Shown: positions 8,276 through 16,528 of the stretch, piece after piece | How positions within the stretch are numbered: position 1 is the stretch's first letter | How the letters are laid out: each line of letters starts with the position of its first letter | Source of the DNA: an uncultured Cellulomonadaceae bacterium | Lineage (GTDB): Bacteria > Actinomycetota > Actinomycetes > Actinomycetales > Microbacteriaceae | Assembly: GCA_913063365.1 (NCBI GenBank) | Contig: CAJXYC010000004.1 | Location: 1 to 32,920, forward strand | Length of the DNA: 32,920 nucleotides | Reading direction: 5' to 3' | Made by a program: the position numbers and the translations under genes | The notes under the pieces: model-generated | What the model saw: only the letters and a program-made list of their open reading frames with translations | Databases searched by the model: none | Told to the model about the DNA's origin: nothing

Positions 8276-9640
8276 GTGTCGGATTTGAGTGTGGCCGGGC
8301 TCCACCGGGACCTCTCCAACGGCAATCGCACAGTCACTGAGGTTGTCGACCATTTCCTCCAGGTCATCGACGAGAAGAACCCCGATATCAACGCGTTGGT
8401 GCACATCGATGCCGATCGTGCACGCGCCCGTGCAGCAGAACACGATGCGAGCGGGTCTCCGGCAAGTGTCCTCGCCGGGTTACCGACGGCGGATAAAGAC
8501 CTGGTGCAACGAGCGGGAATGCCCACCCGCTATGGGACGGCTGTCACGTCTCAGGACAACTCGGAAACATCGGACCCGATGGCGCTGTGGGTGGATGATG
8601 TTGGTGCAATAAGCGTCGGCAAGACGTCGACGTCAGAGTTTGGGCTTTCCGCCTCTACCGAGGCGCGTGCGTCAGGACCCACCCACAACCCGCATAACCT
8701 GTCGCGAATTGCGGGAGGCTCGAGCGGGGGAGCGGCAGCGGCAGTGGCCGCTGGAATGCTCCCCTTTGCTCCAGGCTCTGATGGTGGGGGATCCGTTCGG
8801 ATTCCTGCGTGGGCATGCGGGGTGACCGGCTGGAAACCCTCGCGCGGTCTGATTCCAGCCGGCAGTGGGTTCGAGTACTTAGCAGGCCTGGTGGTCCCGG
8901 GGCTTCTCACCCAAAGCGCCGCAGACATGCAGCTGATTGCATCCCTGCTCACTAGAGGTGAGTGGCATTGGTCAACGCGGGCAGATGCCGATTGGTCCCG
9001 GCTGGAATCGTCGGCACGCCGTCCTCTTCGAATCGGCAGAACAGCGTCCACACCGTGGCCGACAGACTGGGGGCTTGTTTCCTCTGACGATGCGCTGTCG
9101 GCCTGGGAACAGGCCACCTCGGCCCTGCGCGGGGCGGGACACGAGGTGGTGGATCTGGACTGGAGCCCCGACCAGAGCTATGCCGATCATTTCTTCTCGG
9201 TCTGGATTGCCAATGCCTCACAGATTCCCGTGCCAGACGACAAAGTGGCTAATCTCGAGCCTCTGACGCAGTTTCTGATTGAGCGCGGCCGGGCCCTTCC
9301 CGCATCGGAACTCGCTCGGGCACTTGGAGCTCTGAAGGACTTCGAGCGTCAGACGATTTCCGCTTTCTCCTCGGTGGACCTTGTCCTTACTCCAGGGCTC
9401 GCAATGGAGCCGCCTGAAATCGGTTGGTTTCACGAGAGTGACCCGGAAGAAAACTTCCGCCAGCAGGTGGCCTTTACGCCCTGGTCGAGTTTTGTGAACG
9501 TGGCTGGTCTGCCGGCGCTCGCGCTTCCCGTCAGCACGACTACCTCGGGGATGCCGATGGGGGTGCAGTTGATTGGCGCCCCTGGAGGAGACCCGGAAAT
9601 GATTCGGCTGGCAGCCGAGCTCGAAGGGGTGCTCGACTAG
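8276..9640 (+). CDS. amidase-signature family hydrolase
   Basis: A 454-residue amidase-signature enzyme that hydrolyses a carboxamide bond. The Ser-cisSer-Lys triad is visible: Lys74 in TADKDLV, Ser149 in GGSSGG (147-152) and Ser173 in GSDGGGSVRIP (167-177). The substrate is not predictable. It is unlikely to be GatA because no gatB or gatC is adjacent. The frame extends 35 codons further upstream, but that part overlaps the divergent lipoprotein signal and looks non-native; GTG 8276 (VSDLSVAGLHRDL) begins the homologous region. The 3' end overlaps the convergent lipoprotein gene by four bases (CTAG serves both stops). Confidence 0.85.
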   Translation: MSDLSVAGLHRDLSNGNRTVTEVVDHFLQVIDEKNPDINALVHIDADRARARAAEHDASGSPASVLAGLPTADKDLVQRAGMPTRYGTAVTSQDNSETSDPMALWVDDVGAISVGKTSTSEFGLSASTEARASGPTHNPHNLSRIAGGSSGGAAAAVAAGMLPFAPGSDGGGSVRIPAWACGVTGWKPSRGLIPAGSGFEYLAGLVVPGLLTQSAADMQLIASLLTRGEWHWSTRADADWSRLESSARRPLRIGRTASTPWPTDWGLVSSDDALSAWEQATSALRGAGHEVVDLDWSPDQSYADHFFSVWIANASQIPVPDDKVANLEPLTQFLIERGRALPASELARALGALKDFERQTISAFSSVDLVLTPGLAMEPPEIGWFHESDPEENFRQQVAFTPWSSFVNVAGLPALALPVSTTTSGMPMGVQLIGAPGGDPEMIRLAAELEGVLD

Positions 9641-10365
9641 TTCAGCGCGCCGAACACGCTGGCGGCGTCACGGGTCAGCTCCTCTGAGCTCCCAGCCGAG
9701 TTCGTGGAGGTAATCCAGACCGAACAGTCGGTCTCTGCGAGTGACTGCGGGCACGGAGTCGGTGCGATGAAGTGGGCTTCGTTCGCGATGTATTCGCCAG
9801 AGATATTTGAACTGCTGGAGTCCAGTGTCCAGAGAGATCCATCGCCAAGCGGTATCTCCGAGTCGGCCACGCCGGAGAGTGTGGTCTGCACGTCGCCTAC
9901 TCGCTCGGTCGCGAGAACAGCGATGGTGGTGGTGGAGCCAAACTCGGGTGGGAGATACCAGGTGCAGGACACGCTGAGGTCGTCTCGCACCGCTTCCAAC
10001 ACGGTAATGAGGTCCTGGTTGGTCGTGCCGTAGTTGTAGCCATCACCGCTACGGTCACCCTCTGGCTGGCGGCCTTCAGATTCAAACGCGCTTCGCTGCT
10101 CCGCGCTGAACATATCCGGGCATTCGGGAACGGCCGCGACAACGGTCGGCGAATCAGTCTCTGCCGCTTCCTGCTCGGTCACTTCAGTGTTGTCGCCTGC
10201 GTCGGTGTCGGTCTGCGAACTGTCCGCAGTGTCGGCGGTAGATTGCTCGTCCTGACCAAACAGGGCACTTACGTCGCCGACAAGGCCTTCAACAGTGGCG
10301 CATCCGGAAAGAGTGAATCCAGCCACAACGAGGGCTGCTAGACCCGACAAACGCCTCCGGCGCAT
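9637..10365 (-). CDS. secreted lipoprotein of unknown function, Thr/Asp/Glu-rich linker
   Basis: A 242-residue predicted lipoprotein: MRRRR, a hydrophobic core (residues 7-18) and the lipobox LSGC with Cys22. A low-complexity acidic linker (about 38-72) precedes a domain with four further cysteines (near C-P-D-M-F, S-C-T-W-Y, P-C-P and D-C-S-V-W), suggesting two disulfides outside the membrane. The start is ATG 10365, not TTG 10371, because GGAGG lies six bases before the ATG and would abut the TTG. It follows the short-chain dehydrogenase by 29 bases and probably belongs to the pckG transcription unit. Function unknown; the overall plan resembles the lipoprotein at 7578-8198. Confidence 0.75.
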   Translation of the reverse strand: MRRRRLSGLAALVVAGFTLSGCATVEGLVGDVSALFGQDEQSTADTADSSQTDTDAGDNTEVTEQEAAETDSPTVVAAVPECPDMFSAEQRSAFESEGRQPEGDRSGDGYNYGTTNQDLITVLEAVRDDLSVSCTWYLPPEFGSTTTIAVLATERVGDVQTTLSGVADSEIPLGDGSLWTLDSSSSNISGEYIANEAHFIAPTPCPQSLAETDCSVWITSTNSAGSSEELTRDAASVFGALN

Positions 10366-10394
10366 CGACAACCTCCCTAGGTTTCCGCTGACTC

Positions 10395-11198
10395 TCAGCC
10401 TACGCGAGCACTCAGCTCCTCCCAGTAACGCTCGATCGTTCCGGGGTGTCGCGCCAGCCGGTGGGTGGGGCCTTGGGGGCGCAGGCCGTCAAAGTATGTG
10501 CCGTTGTCGACGCCAAGCTCGGGGGTATCCGCCAAGTGCACAATCGGTGCGGCGCCTGCCTGTGCGCTGATCTGTAGTCGACGGGAGAGTCGCAGGACGG
10601 CCTGGGAGAGTTTCGTGCCGGGGCCAAAACCAGTGGCGACGTAACCGGGGTGCACGGGGAAGCTTTCTAGTCCGGTCCGCTCGGCGAGAGAGCGCGCATA
10701 CAAAATGACGCCCAGCTTGGCATCGGCATAGGGCTGCCACCCGCCTTGGAAATTTCGACGCCGGTAATCCAGGTCGTCGAGCTGAAGCCTGGCAATCCGG
10801 TTCATCACCGACGAGACGTGCACGATGCGGGCACGATTGTCGGTCAGCTGCGGGAGCAACGCCTCTGTCAGAACAACAGAGCCCAACACGTTTCGTTGGA
10901 GAGTGAGCTCGAAGCCGTCTTCTGACTCTTTTCTGGCGCCCAATATTCCGCCCGCGTTATTAATCAGCACATCAATTCGCGGGAGTTTTTTCGCGAGGTC
11001 GCGCGCGAGCCCTCTGACTTCGTCGAGGCGGTCGAAATCAGCGACAAAAGCCGTTCCACCCACCTGCGCGGCAACGTCTTTCGTGCGCTGAGGGTCTCGC
11101 CCCGCTACGGCCAAGCGCCATCCGCGCCTGGCTAACTCGACGGCGACTTCACGCCCAATACCGGCGCTCGCGCCAGTAATGACCGCAACGCGTTGCAT
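10395..11198 (-). CDS. short-chain dehydrogenase/reductase
   Basis: A 267-residue NAD(P)-dependent SDR. Visible are the cofactor motif TGASAGIG (residues 8-15), the NNAGG motif, the HVSS serine segment, and the catalytic Tyr-x-x-x-Lys as YADAK. The C-terminal part resembles the retinol-dehydrogenase/WWOX-like SDR branch; the substrate is unknown. The ATG at 11198 begins directly at the Rossmann strand (MQRVAVITG). The same frame runs 48 codons further up into the end of pckG, but that Ser/Arg-rich stretch is not SDR-like and is left out. It lies 43 bases after pckG and 29 before the lipoprotein gene. The ribosome site is weak, and CAGACT six bases before the ATG could be an imperfect -10. Confidence 0.85.
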   Translation of the reverse strand: MQRVAVITGASAGIGREVAVELARRGWRLAVAGRDPQRTKDVAAQVGGTAFVADFDRLDEVRGLARDLAKKLPRIDVLINNAGGILGARKESEDGFELTLQRNVLGSVVLTEALLPQLTDNRARIVHVSSVMNRIARLQLDDLDYRRRNFQGGWQPYADAKLGVILYARSLAERTGLESFPVHPGYVATGFGPGTKLSQAVLRLSRRLQISAQAGAAPIVHLADTPELGVDNGTYFDGLRPQGPTHRLARHPGTIERYWEELSARVG

Positions 11199-11241
11199 AG
11201 TGCCAGTCTGTCGTATCGGGCCCCTCTGGGGCGGGGAAAAA

Positions 11242-13065
11242 TTACGCCTGAAGCTTGGCGCGAGCGTGGTCGAGTTGTCGGCGGATGCCCTCCGGCAACT
11301 TCGATCCGAAGCTCTCGAGGAATTCGCTCGAGGCGTCGACATCTGCGGATGCCTTCGCGGGGTTCACGCTGAGCAACCCCGCGAGGGTGTCCTCGTCGAT
11401 ATCGGCAGCGTCGATGTCGATGTCTGCGGTGTGGGGGGTGAGGCCCAGGGCGGTGTCGTTAACACCGACGTGACCTTCGATGCGCTTGACCATCCACTCG
11501 ACGACACGAATGTTGTCGCCAAAGCCCGGCCAGATGAAGCGACCGTTGTCATCTTTCTGGAACCAGTTGACCTGGAAGATACGCGGCATCTTGCCGCCAG
11601 CCCGCAGTGTCTCTCCGATGGAGAGCCAGTGGGCCATGTAGTCGCCCATGTGGTAGCCGGCAAACGGCAACATGGCGAAGGGGTCACGTCGGAGTTCTCC
11701 GACAGTGCCCTCGGCGGCCGCCGTCTTTTCACTAGCCACTGTCGCGCCGAGGTAGACACCATGATCCCAGTCCCGTGCCTCCATGACCAGTGGCACCGTG
11801 TCAGAACGGCGGCCGCCGAAGATAATTGCGTCAATCACCACACCCTCTGGGTTGTCCCAGTCCTCCGCGAGGCTTGGGCACTGCTCGATTCCAACCGTGA
11901 ATCGAGCGTTGGGGTGTGCGGCGGGGTCACCGGACTCGGGGTTGTGTGCTTCCCCGCGCCAGTTGGTGAGGCCGGTGGGGGCCGGCTTGCTCATGCCTTC
12001 CCACCACACGTCACCGTCTTCGGTGACCGCCACATTGGTAAAGATGGTGTTTCCCCAGAGCGTGTCCATCGCGACGGGGTTTGTCGAGGTCGATGTGCCG
12101 GGGGCGACGCCGAAGAATCCTGCCTCGGGGTTAATCGCCCGCAGGTTTCCGGAATCGTCCACGGCGAGCCAGGAAATGTCATCGCCCAGTGTCTCCACTG
12201 TCCATCCCGGCAGCGACGGCTGCATCATGGCGAAGTTGGTCTTACCGCACGCACTGGGGAAGGCCGCCACCATGTGGTAGCGCTTGCCTTCGGGGCTGGT
12301 GATGCGGACTAGCAGCATATGTTCGGCGAGCCATCCTTCATCCCGCGCCATCACCGAGGCAATTCGCAGCGCAAAGGCTTTCTTCGGAAGGAGCGCGTTA
12401 CCGCCGTAGGCGGAGCCAAAAGACCAGATTTCTCTCGATTCTGGGAAGTGCGAAATGTATTTCGTGTCGTTGCACGGCCATGCCACATCCTTTTCACCCT
12501 CAGCCAGAGGGGCTCCGACGGTGTGGAAGCACTTAACCCAGTTCGCTCCTCCGCTGATCGCGTTCAAGATGCGGTTTGAGACCCGCACCATCAGGTGCAG
12601 GCTGACCACAACGTAGGGCGAATCGGTGATCTGCACGCCATAGCGAGCCATGGGGGAGTCAATCGGGCCCATCGAGAAGGGGACGACATACATGGTCCGG
12701 CCGGCCATGGCGCCTTGGGAGAGTTCGAGCAGCTCGGCTCGCATGTCGTCTGGAGCCATCCAGTTATTGGTCGGCCCGGCGTCGTCTTCTGACTCAGAGC
12801 ACACGAACGTGCGGGATTCCACACGGGCGACGTCGGTCGGCTCGCTTCTGGCGACGAAGCTGTAGGGACGAAGGTCAGGATTCAGCGCCTCAATGGTTCC
12901 GGTGGACTGCATGAGCTCAATGAGTTCGTTTCGCTCTCGGGCTGACCCGTCGCACCAGACGATGTCGGTGGGAGTGAGGATCTCGGCCCAGGAGTTCACC
13001 CACTCAGATACATCGGCGGGGGGAGTGGTGAGGGCGGTAGTGGGGGTGTCCATGAGGAGCGTCAT
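11242..13065 (-). CDS. pckG: phosphoenolpyruvate carboxykinase (GTP)
   Basis: A protein of about 607 residues converting oxaloacetate and GTP to PEP and CO2, the entry step of gluconeogenesis. GTP-type hallmarks are the P-loop with reactive cysteine FPSACGKTN (about residues 269-277), PFSMGPIDSP near 129-138, and the C-terminal PFAGYHMGDY and WPGFGDN motifs. The start is uncertain: ATG 13065 gives the usual family length, and alternatives are ATG 13104, TTG 13113 and ATG 13053. None has a good ribosome site and no TAnnnT -10 is evident nearby. A RamB-type regulator is divergently transcribed 113 bases away and may control it. An SDR and a lipoprotein gene follow. Confidence 0.93.
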   Translation of the reverse strand: MTLLMDTPTTALTTPPADVSEWVNSWAEILTPTDIVWCDGSARERNELIELMQSTGTIEALNPDLRPYSFVARSEPTDVARVESRTFVCSESEDDAGPTNNWMAPDDMRAELLELSQGAMAGRTMYVVPFSMGPIDSPMARYGVQITDSPYVVVSLHLMVRVSNRILNAISGGANWVKCFHTVGAPLAEGEKDVAWPCNDTKYISHFPESREIWSFGSAYGGNALLPKKAFALRIASVMARDEGWLAEHMLLVRITSPEGKRYHMVAAFPSACGKTNFAMMQPSLPGWTVETLGDDISWLAVDDSGNLRAINPEAGFFGVAPGTSTSTNPVAMDTLWGNTIFTNVAVTEDGDVWWEGMSKPAPTGLTNWRGEAHNPESGDPAAHPNARFTVGIEQCPSLAEDWDNPEGVVIDAIIFGGRRSDTVPLVMEARDWDHGVYLGATVASEKTAAAEGTVGELRRDPFAMLPFAGYHMGDYMAHWLSIGETLRAGGKMPRIFQVNWFQKDDNGRFIWPGFGDNIRVVEWMVKRIEGHVGVNDTALGLTPHTADIDIDAADIDEDTLAGLLSVNPAKASADVDASSEFLESFGSKLPEGIRRQLDHARAKLQA

Positions 13066-13178
13066 TGCCGTCGCTTTCGGGTCGGGAGGGATCGTGTTCC
13101 CCATTTTTGTCAAAGCGACACGGTGTTTTTCGACGATTTGCTTGTCAAAAAATGCGTTTTTTGCGTTATTGTGAGGAA
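13066..13178. promoter_or_regulatory. AT-rich divergent control region between pckG and ramB
   Basis: This 113-base gap is clearly more AT-rich than its surroundings from about 13104. It contains an exact 8-base direct repeat TTGTCAAA at 13107-13114 and 13142-13149 (35 bases apart), plus TTTGC-type and GCGTTTTTTGCG stretches. Position between an XRE-type regulator and a gluconeogenic gene suggests operators for that regulator; actual binding is inference. Confidence 0.4.
13167..13172 (+). promoter_or_regulatory. -10 element placing the ramB transcript start at its ATG
   Basis: TATTGT fits TAnnnT and ends six bases before ATG 13179. GAGGA between them is too close to the ATG to act as a normal ribosome site, so the transcript is probably leaderless. 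TTGTCA at 13142-13147 (19-base spacer) could be a loose -35. Confidence 0.4.
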
Positions 13179-14618
13179 ATGGCTTCTCTCGACGTACTTG
13201 GACAGCGCATTCGCCACTACCGCACCGACCGCGGCTTCACCCTCGATGAGCTCGGCGAAAAGGTGGGCGTCACCGCCAGTCAGCTCTCCCTGGTGGAAAA
13301 CGGCAAGAGAGAAGCCAAAGTGTCGCTTCTTAATTCACTCGCCGAACACTTGGACGTGGAGCTGACGGATTTACTCGATAGCTCGCCACCGAGCAAGCGC
13401 GCCGCCCTCGAGCACGAATGGCGCCACGCCACCGAGCAACCTCTCTACCGCTCACTGGGGCTTCCGGACACGAAAATTTCTCGGTCCACTCCAGACGAGA
13501 TGTTGGAAACCCTGACAGGTCTCTACGACGAGATTCATCGGCGTGAGGAACAAGCGCTCGCCACTCCCGAAGAGGCACGGCGTGCCAACACCGAGCTTCG
13601 ACTCCGGATGCGGGAGAAAAACAACTACCTGCCCGAGCTCGAGGAGATCGCAGAGAAACTCGTGGCCGACAGTGGACACGGCCAAGGAGCCATTACTCAC
13701 CGCGAGGTGGCCCTGATGGCCGAGTCCCTGGGCTTCCACATCGTCCACGTCAATGACTTGCCGCGCACTGCGCGCTCGGTGACGGACCTGGAAAACGGAC
13801 GGCTGTATTTGCCTCCGGCCTCCATCCCTGGAGGCCACGGTCTTCGATCGATGGCGCTGCAGGCAATGGCGCATCTGCTGCTGAAACACCCCGTGCCACA
13901 GACCTATGAAGAGTTCTTGCAGCAACGCCTAGAAATCAACTACTTCGCCGCGGCCTGTCTGATGCCCCGGACCAGTGCTGTCGCGTTTTTGCAGGAGGCG
14001 AAGAAAGATCGGAACATCGCGGTGGAAGACTTCCGAGACGCGTTCGGTGTCACCCACGAAGCCGCCTCACTGCGGTTTACCAACCTCGCCACCGAATTTC
14101 TCGACATCCGCCTCCACTTTCTCCGGGTGGGAGATGACGGTGCTGTCTACAAGGCGTATGAAAACGACGGCCTTCGCCTCCCCACCGATGTCACCGGGGC
14201 GACAGAGGGTCAAATTGTTTGCCGGCACTGGTCGGCCCGCGAAGCCTTTACGCGAACGAACCGGACCACCGAGTACTACCAATACACCGACACACCCGAG
14301 GGGACCTTCTGGGAGTCCACCCAGATCGGCACCGCCGAAGGCGCCGAGTTTTCCATCACCGTTGGAGTGGCCTTTGACGACGCCAAATGGTTCCGCGGTC
14401 GGGAAACCACCGAGCGCACCCATTCCAGTTGCCCCGATTTGGATTGTTGCCGCCGACCCGATGAACATATGCGGGGCAAGTGGGCCGGGAAAGCGTGGAC
14501 CTCAGCGAGGCTCCAAGCGCACGCCCTCTCGCCCTTGCACGGGGGGCTGTTCCCGGGGGTCTCCGATGTGGAGCTGTTCGAGTTCTTGGAGCGGCACGAA
14601 GCGCCAGACGCCGAGTAA
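13179..14618 (+). CDS. ramB: RamB/ScfR-type transcriptional regulator (XRE HTH plus ImmA/IrrE-like domain)
   Basis: A 479-residue regulator of the short-chain-fatty-acyl responsive family. Residues 6-62 form an XRE helix-turn-helix (LGQRIRHYRTDRG, then SQLSLVENGKRE). A DUF955/IrrE-like domain follows at about 155-265, in which the zinc-protease HExxH position reads QAMAH (228-232), so it is probably a non-catalytic sensor. The C-terminal third (about 340-479) includes Cys418, Cys423 and Cys424. Corynebacterial and mycobacterial RamB control acetate, propionate and glyoxylate genes. Here the divergent pckG is the obvious candidate target, which is inference from position. ATG 13179 starts the HTH domain; 38 upstream in-frame codons are not used. 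Confidence 0.85.
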   Translation: MASLDVLGQRIRHYRTDRGFTLDELGEKVGVTASQLSLVENGKREAKVSLLNSLAEHLDVELTDLLDSSPPSKRAALEHEWRHATEQPLYRSLGLPDTKISRSTPDEMLETLTGLYDEIHRREEQALATPEEARRANTELRLRMREKNNYLPELEEIAEKLVADSGHGQGAITHREVALMAESLGFHIVHVNDLPRTARSVTDLENGRLYLPPASIPGGHGLRSMALQAMAHLLLKHPVPQTYEEFLQQRLEINYFAAACLMPRTSAVAFLQEAKKDRNIAVEDFRDAFGVTHEAASLRFTNLATEFLDIRLHFLRVGDDGAVYKAYENDGLRLPTDVTGATEGQIVCRHWSAREAFTRTNRTTEYYQYTDTPEGTFWESTQIGTAEGAEFSITVGVAFDDAKWFRGRETTERTHSSCPDLDCCRRPDEHMRGKWAGKAWTSARLQAHALSPLHGGLFPGVSDVELFEFLERHEAPDAE

Positions 14619-14637
14619 ACGGTCAAGAAGGCTGATC

Positions 14638-14713
14638 TGGCGCCCCCAGTAGGATTCGAACCTACGGCCTTCTGCTCCGGAGGCAGACGCTCTATCCCCT
14701 GAGCTATGGGGGC
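14638..14713 (-). tRNA. tRNA-Arg (anticodon CCG)
   Basis: The minus strand folds as a full cloverleaf. Acceptor arm GCCCCCA/TGGGGGC, D-arm GCTC/GAGC, anticodon stem TCTGC/GCAGA with loop CTCCGGA (anticodon CCG, reading CGG), and T-arm GTAGG-TTCGAAT-CCTAC are all paired. The discriminator base is G and CCA is encoded (14640-14638). It lies tail-to-tail with ramB and divergent from argS. TATAGT at 14731-14726 on the same strand is a likely -10 box. Confidence 0.96.
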
Positions 14714-14725
14714 GGCTGACCCCAG

Positions 14726-14731
14726 ACTATA
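14726..14731 (-). promoter_or_regulatory. -10 element for tRNA-Arg
   Basis: TATAGT on the minus strand lies 12 bases before the mature tRNA 5' end, the expected distance for a tRNA promoter. The -35 region is GC-rich and unclear. Confidence 0.45.
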
Positions 14732-14757
14732 CCGGCGAGGCACGGCGTGCCCGCGGT

Positions 14758-14763
14758 TAGGAT
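14758..14763 (+). promoter_or_regulatory. -10 element or ribosome site just before argS
   Basis: TAGGAT ends six bases before the argS GTG. It can be read either as a TAnnnT -10 for a leaderless transcript or as an AGGA ribosome site on a longer mRNA; the sequence alone does not decide. Confidence 0.3.
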
Positions 14764-14769
14764 GGCGGG

Positions 14770-16437
14770 GTGGATCCGGCCTCTCTGGCGTGGCGTATCG
14801 CCCAACTCGCTGAAAAGTATGTCGTCGAGCAGACCGGTTCCGCCAACCCTCCAGTGGCTGCCGACGATGTGGCTCTGGAGCGGCCGAAAAAGGCCGAATT
14901 TGGTGACTGGGCCACCTCAATCGCGCTCAAACTCGCGGGTCCGCTGGGTGCCTCGCCTCGGGATATCGCTACTGCTCTGCAACCTCGGTTAGAAGCGATT
15001 GACGACATTGCTCGCGTGGATATCGCCGGTCCAGGGTTTTTGAATATCACCCTCGACACCTCGCGCCTCGGCCAAACGGCTGCGCAGATTCTCCAGGCAG
15101 GTGAGACCTACGGCCACTCTGACGGGTTGGCAGGGACCACAGTCAACCTCGAGTTTGTGTCTGCGAACCCGACCGGGCCGCTGCATATCGGGCACACGCG
15201 CTGGGCAGCACTCGGGGACTCACTCGCGCGGGTGCTGCGGGCTGCCGGAGCCGACGTAGCGGCCGAGTTTTACATCAACGACCAGGGCTCCCAGATGGAC
15301 CTATTCGGCGAATCAGTGTTGGCAGCAGCCCTCGGTCAGGACCCACCGGAGGATGCCTACCAAGGGGCATATATCGCGGAGTTGGGGAAAGCTGTCGCCG
15401 AGGAGTTCCCGACATTGGCCGAGATGAGCCATGACGAAGCGCTCGTGTGTGTGCGGGAATCGGCGTATCACCGACAACTAGGAGCCATTAGAACCTCACT
15501 CGAAGAATTCAACGTCCACTTCGATGTGTGGTTCTCGGAGAGACAACTCCACGTGATGAGCACCCCAGAAGGGTTGAGCCTTGTCGACAGGTCGGTGGAG
15601 AGGCTCCGCGAGCAAGGCCACGTCTTCGACGAAGACGGTGCTGTCTGGGTCCGCACTACCGACTTTGGTGATGACAAAGACCGGGTCATCAGACGCGCCA
15701 ACGGCGCCTACACCTACTTCGCCGCCGACGCCGCCTACTACCTCTCCAAAAAAGACCGCGGATTCGACCTCACCATTTACCTCCTTGGCGCCGACCACCA
15801 CGGCTATGTCCACCGCCTGAAAGCGATTGCCGGGGCCGCCGGCGATGATCCGGCTGTCGACATCGAAGTGCTGATTGGGCAGTTGGTGAGTGTGAATGGG
15901 GCAAAGCTCAGCAAGCGGGCAGGCAACATCATCGAACTAGACGACCTTCGAGAGTGGCTCGGTACGGACGCCCTTCGCTACTCACTGGGCCGATCACCGG
16001 CCGATTCGCCGCTCACTCTGGAGCCGGATGTCCTTCTCAGCAAAACAAACGACAACCCCGTCTTCTACGTCCAATACGCCCACGCCCGCACCCACCAGGT
16101 GGCCCGCAATGCCGAGGCCGCAGGCGTCACCGGGGAGCCCTTCGATCCGGCAACCCTGAGCCACGCCACCGAGGCAGAACTGTTGACCGCGCTCGCTGAC
16201 TTCCCGCGGGTGGTCGCCCACGCCGCCGAATTGCGCGAGCCACACCGCGTGGCGAGGTATCTCGAAGACCTCTCTGGCTCCTACCACCGCTGGTATGACG
16301 CCTGCCGGGTCACCCCGAAAGGCGACGACCCGATTGGACCCGAACATCACGCGAGAGTGGTGCTCAACAACGCCACCGGCCAGGTGCTTCGAAACGGACT
16401 GGGCCTGCTGGGAGTTTCTGCGCCCGAGCGAATGTGA
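14770..16437 (+). CDS. argS: arginyl-tRNA synthetase
   Basis: A 555-residue class I synthetase that charges tRNA-Arg. It has the N-terminal additional domain (about residues 1-100), the HIGH motif in GPLHIGHTR, a KMSKS-type loop read as KLSKRAGN, and the C-terminal DALR anticodon-binding domain (about 430-555). Length matches bacterial ArgRS. The GTG start at 14770 begins MDPASLAWRIAQLAEK; an out-of-frame ATG at 14762 is ignored. It stands beside a tRNA-Arg gene, an apt neighbourhood. It is first in the argS-lysA-hom-thrC-thrB-rho order conserved in actinobacteria, though lysA appears to have its own promoter. Confidence 0.95.
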   Translation: MDPASLAWRIAQLAEKYVVEQTGSANPPVAADDVALERPKKAEFGDWATSIALKLAGPLGASPRDIATALQPRLEAIDDIARVDIAGPGFLNITLDTSRLGQTAAQILQAGETYGHSDGLAGTTVNLEFVSANPTGPLHIGHTRWAALGDSLARVLRAAGADVAAEFYINDQGSQMDLFGESVLAAALGQDPPEDAYQGAYIAELGKAVAEEFPTLAEMSHDEALVCVRESAYHRQLGAIRTSLEEFNVHFDVWFSERQLHVMSTPEGLSLVDRSVERLREQGHVFDEDGAVWVRTTDFGDDKDRVIRRANGAYTYFAADAAYYLSKKDRGFDLTIYLLGADHHGYVHRLKAIAGAAGDDPAVDIEVLIGQLVSVNGAKLSKRAGNIIELDDLREWLGTDALRYSLGRSPADSPLTLEPDVLLSKTNDNPVFYVQYAHARTHQVARNAEAAGVTGEPFDPATLSHATEAELLTALADFPRVVAHAAELREPHRVARYLEDLSGSYHRWYDACRVTPKGDDPIGPEHHARVVLNNATGQVLRNGLGLLGVSAPERM

Positions 16438-16462
16438 CGAGCTAGAAACTGCCCGGTATCCT
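16434..16462 (+). promoter_or_regulatory. promoter for lysA-hom-thrC-thrB
   Basis: GTGACG (16434-16439) and TATCCT (16457-16462) are separated by 17 bases, the same architecture as the metY promoter. The -35 overlaps the argS stop codon. The mRNA would begin near 16469, giving a leader of about 60 bases in which I see no clear attenuator or leader peptide. Confidence 0.45.
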
Positions 16463-16528
16463 TATCACCAGGCTTCAGGGGCCAATCCGGGTCCGCTCGT
16501 CTGACCTGACCGTGGTTTGAGGTGTGTT

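Noticed and set aside
11220-11232. Hairpin GCCCC-TCT-GGGGC after pckG as an intrinsic terminator
   Set aside because: The stem is only five base pairs and in the pckG direction it is followed by CCGATACG, not a T-run.
11199-11342. N-terminal extension of the short-chain dehydrogenase by 48 codons
   Set aside because: It overlaps the coding 3' end of pckG and is a Ser/Arg-rich stretch before the canonical MQRVAVITG start.
13065-13178. Upstream extension of the RamB frame by 38 codons
   Set aside because: The extension runs through the AT-rich control region and its Cys/Arg-rich peptide has no relation to the family; the HTH domain starts at ATG 13179.
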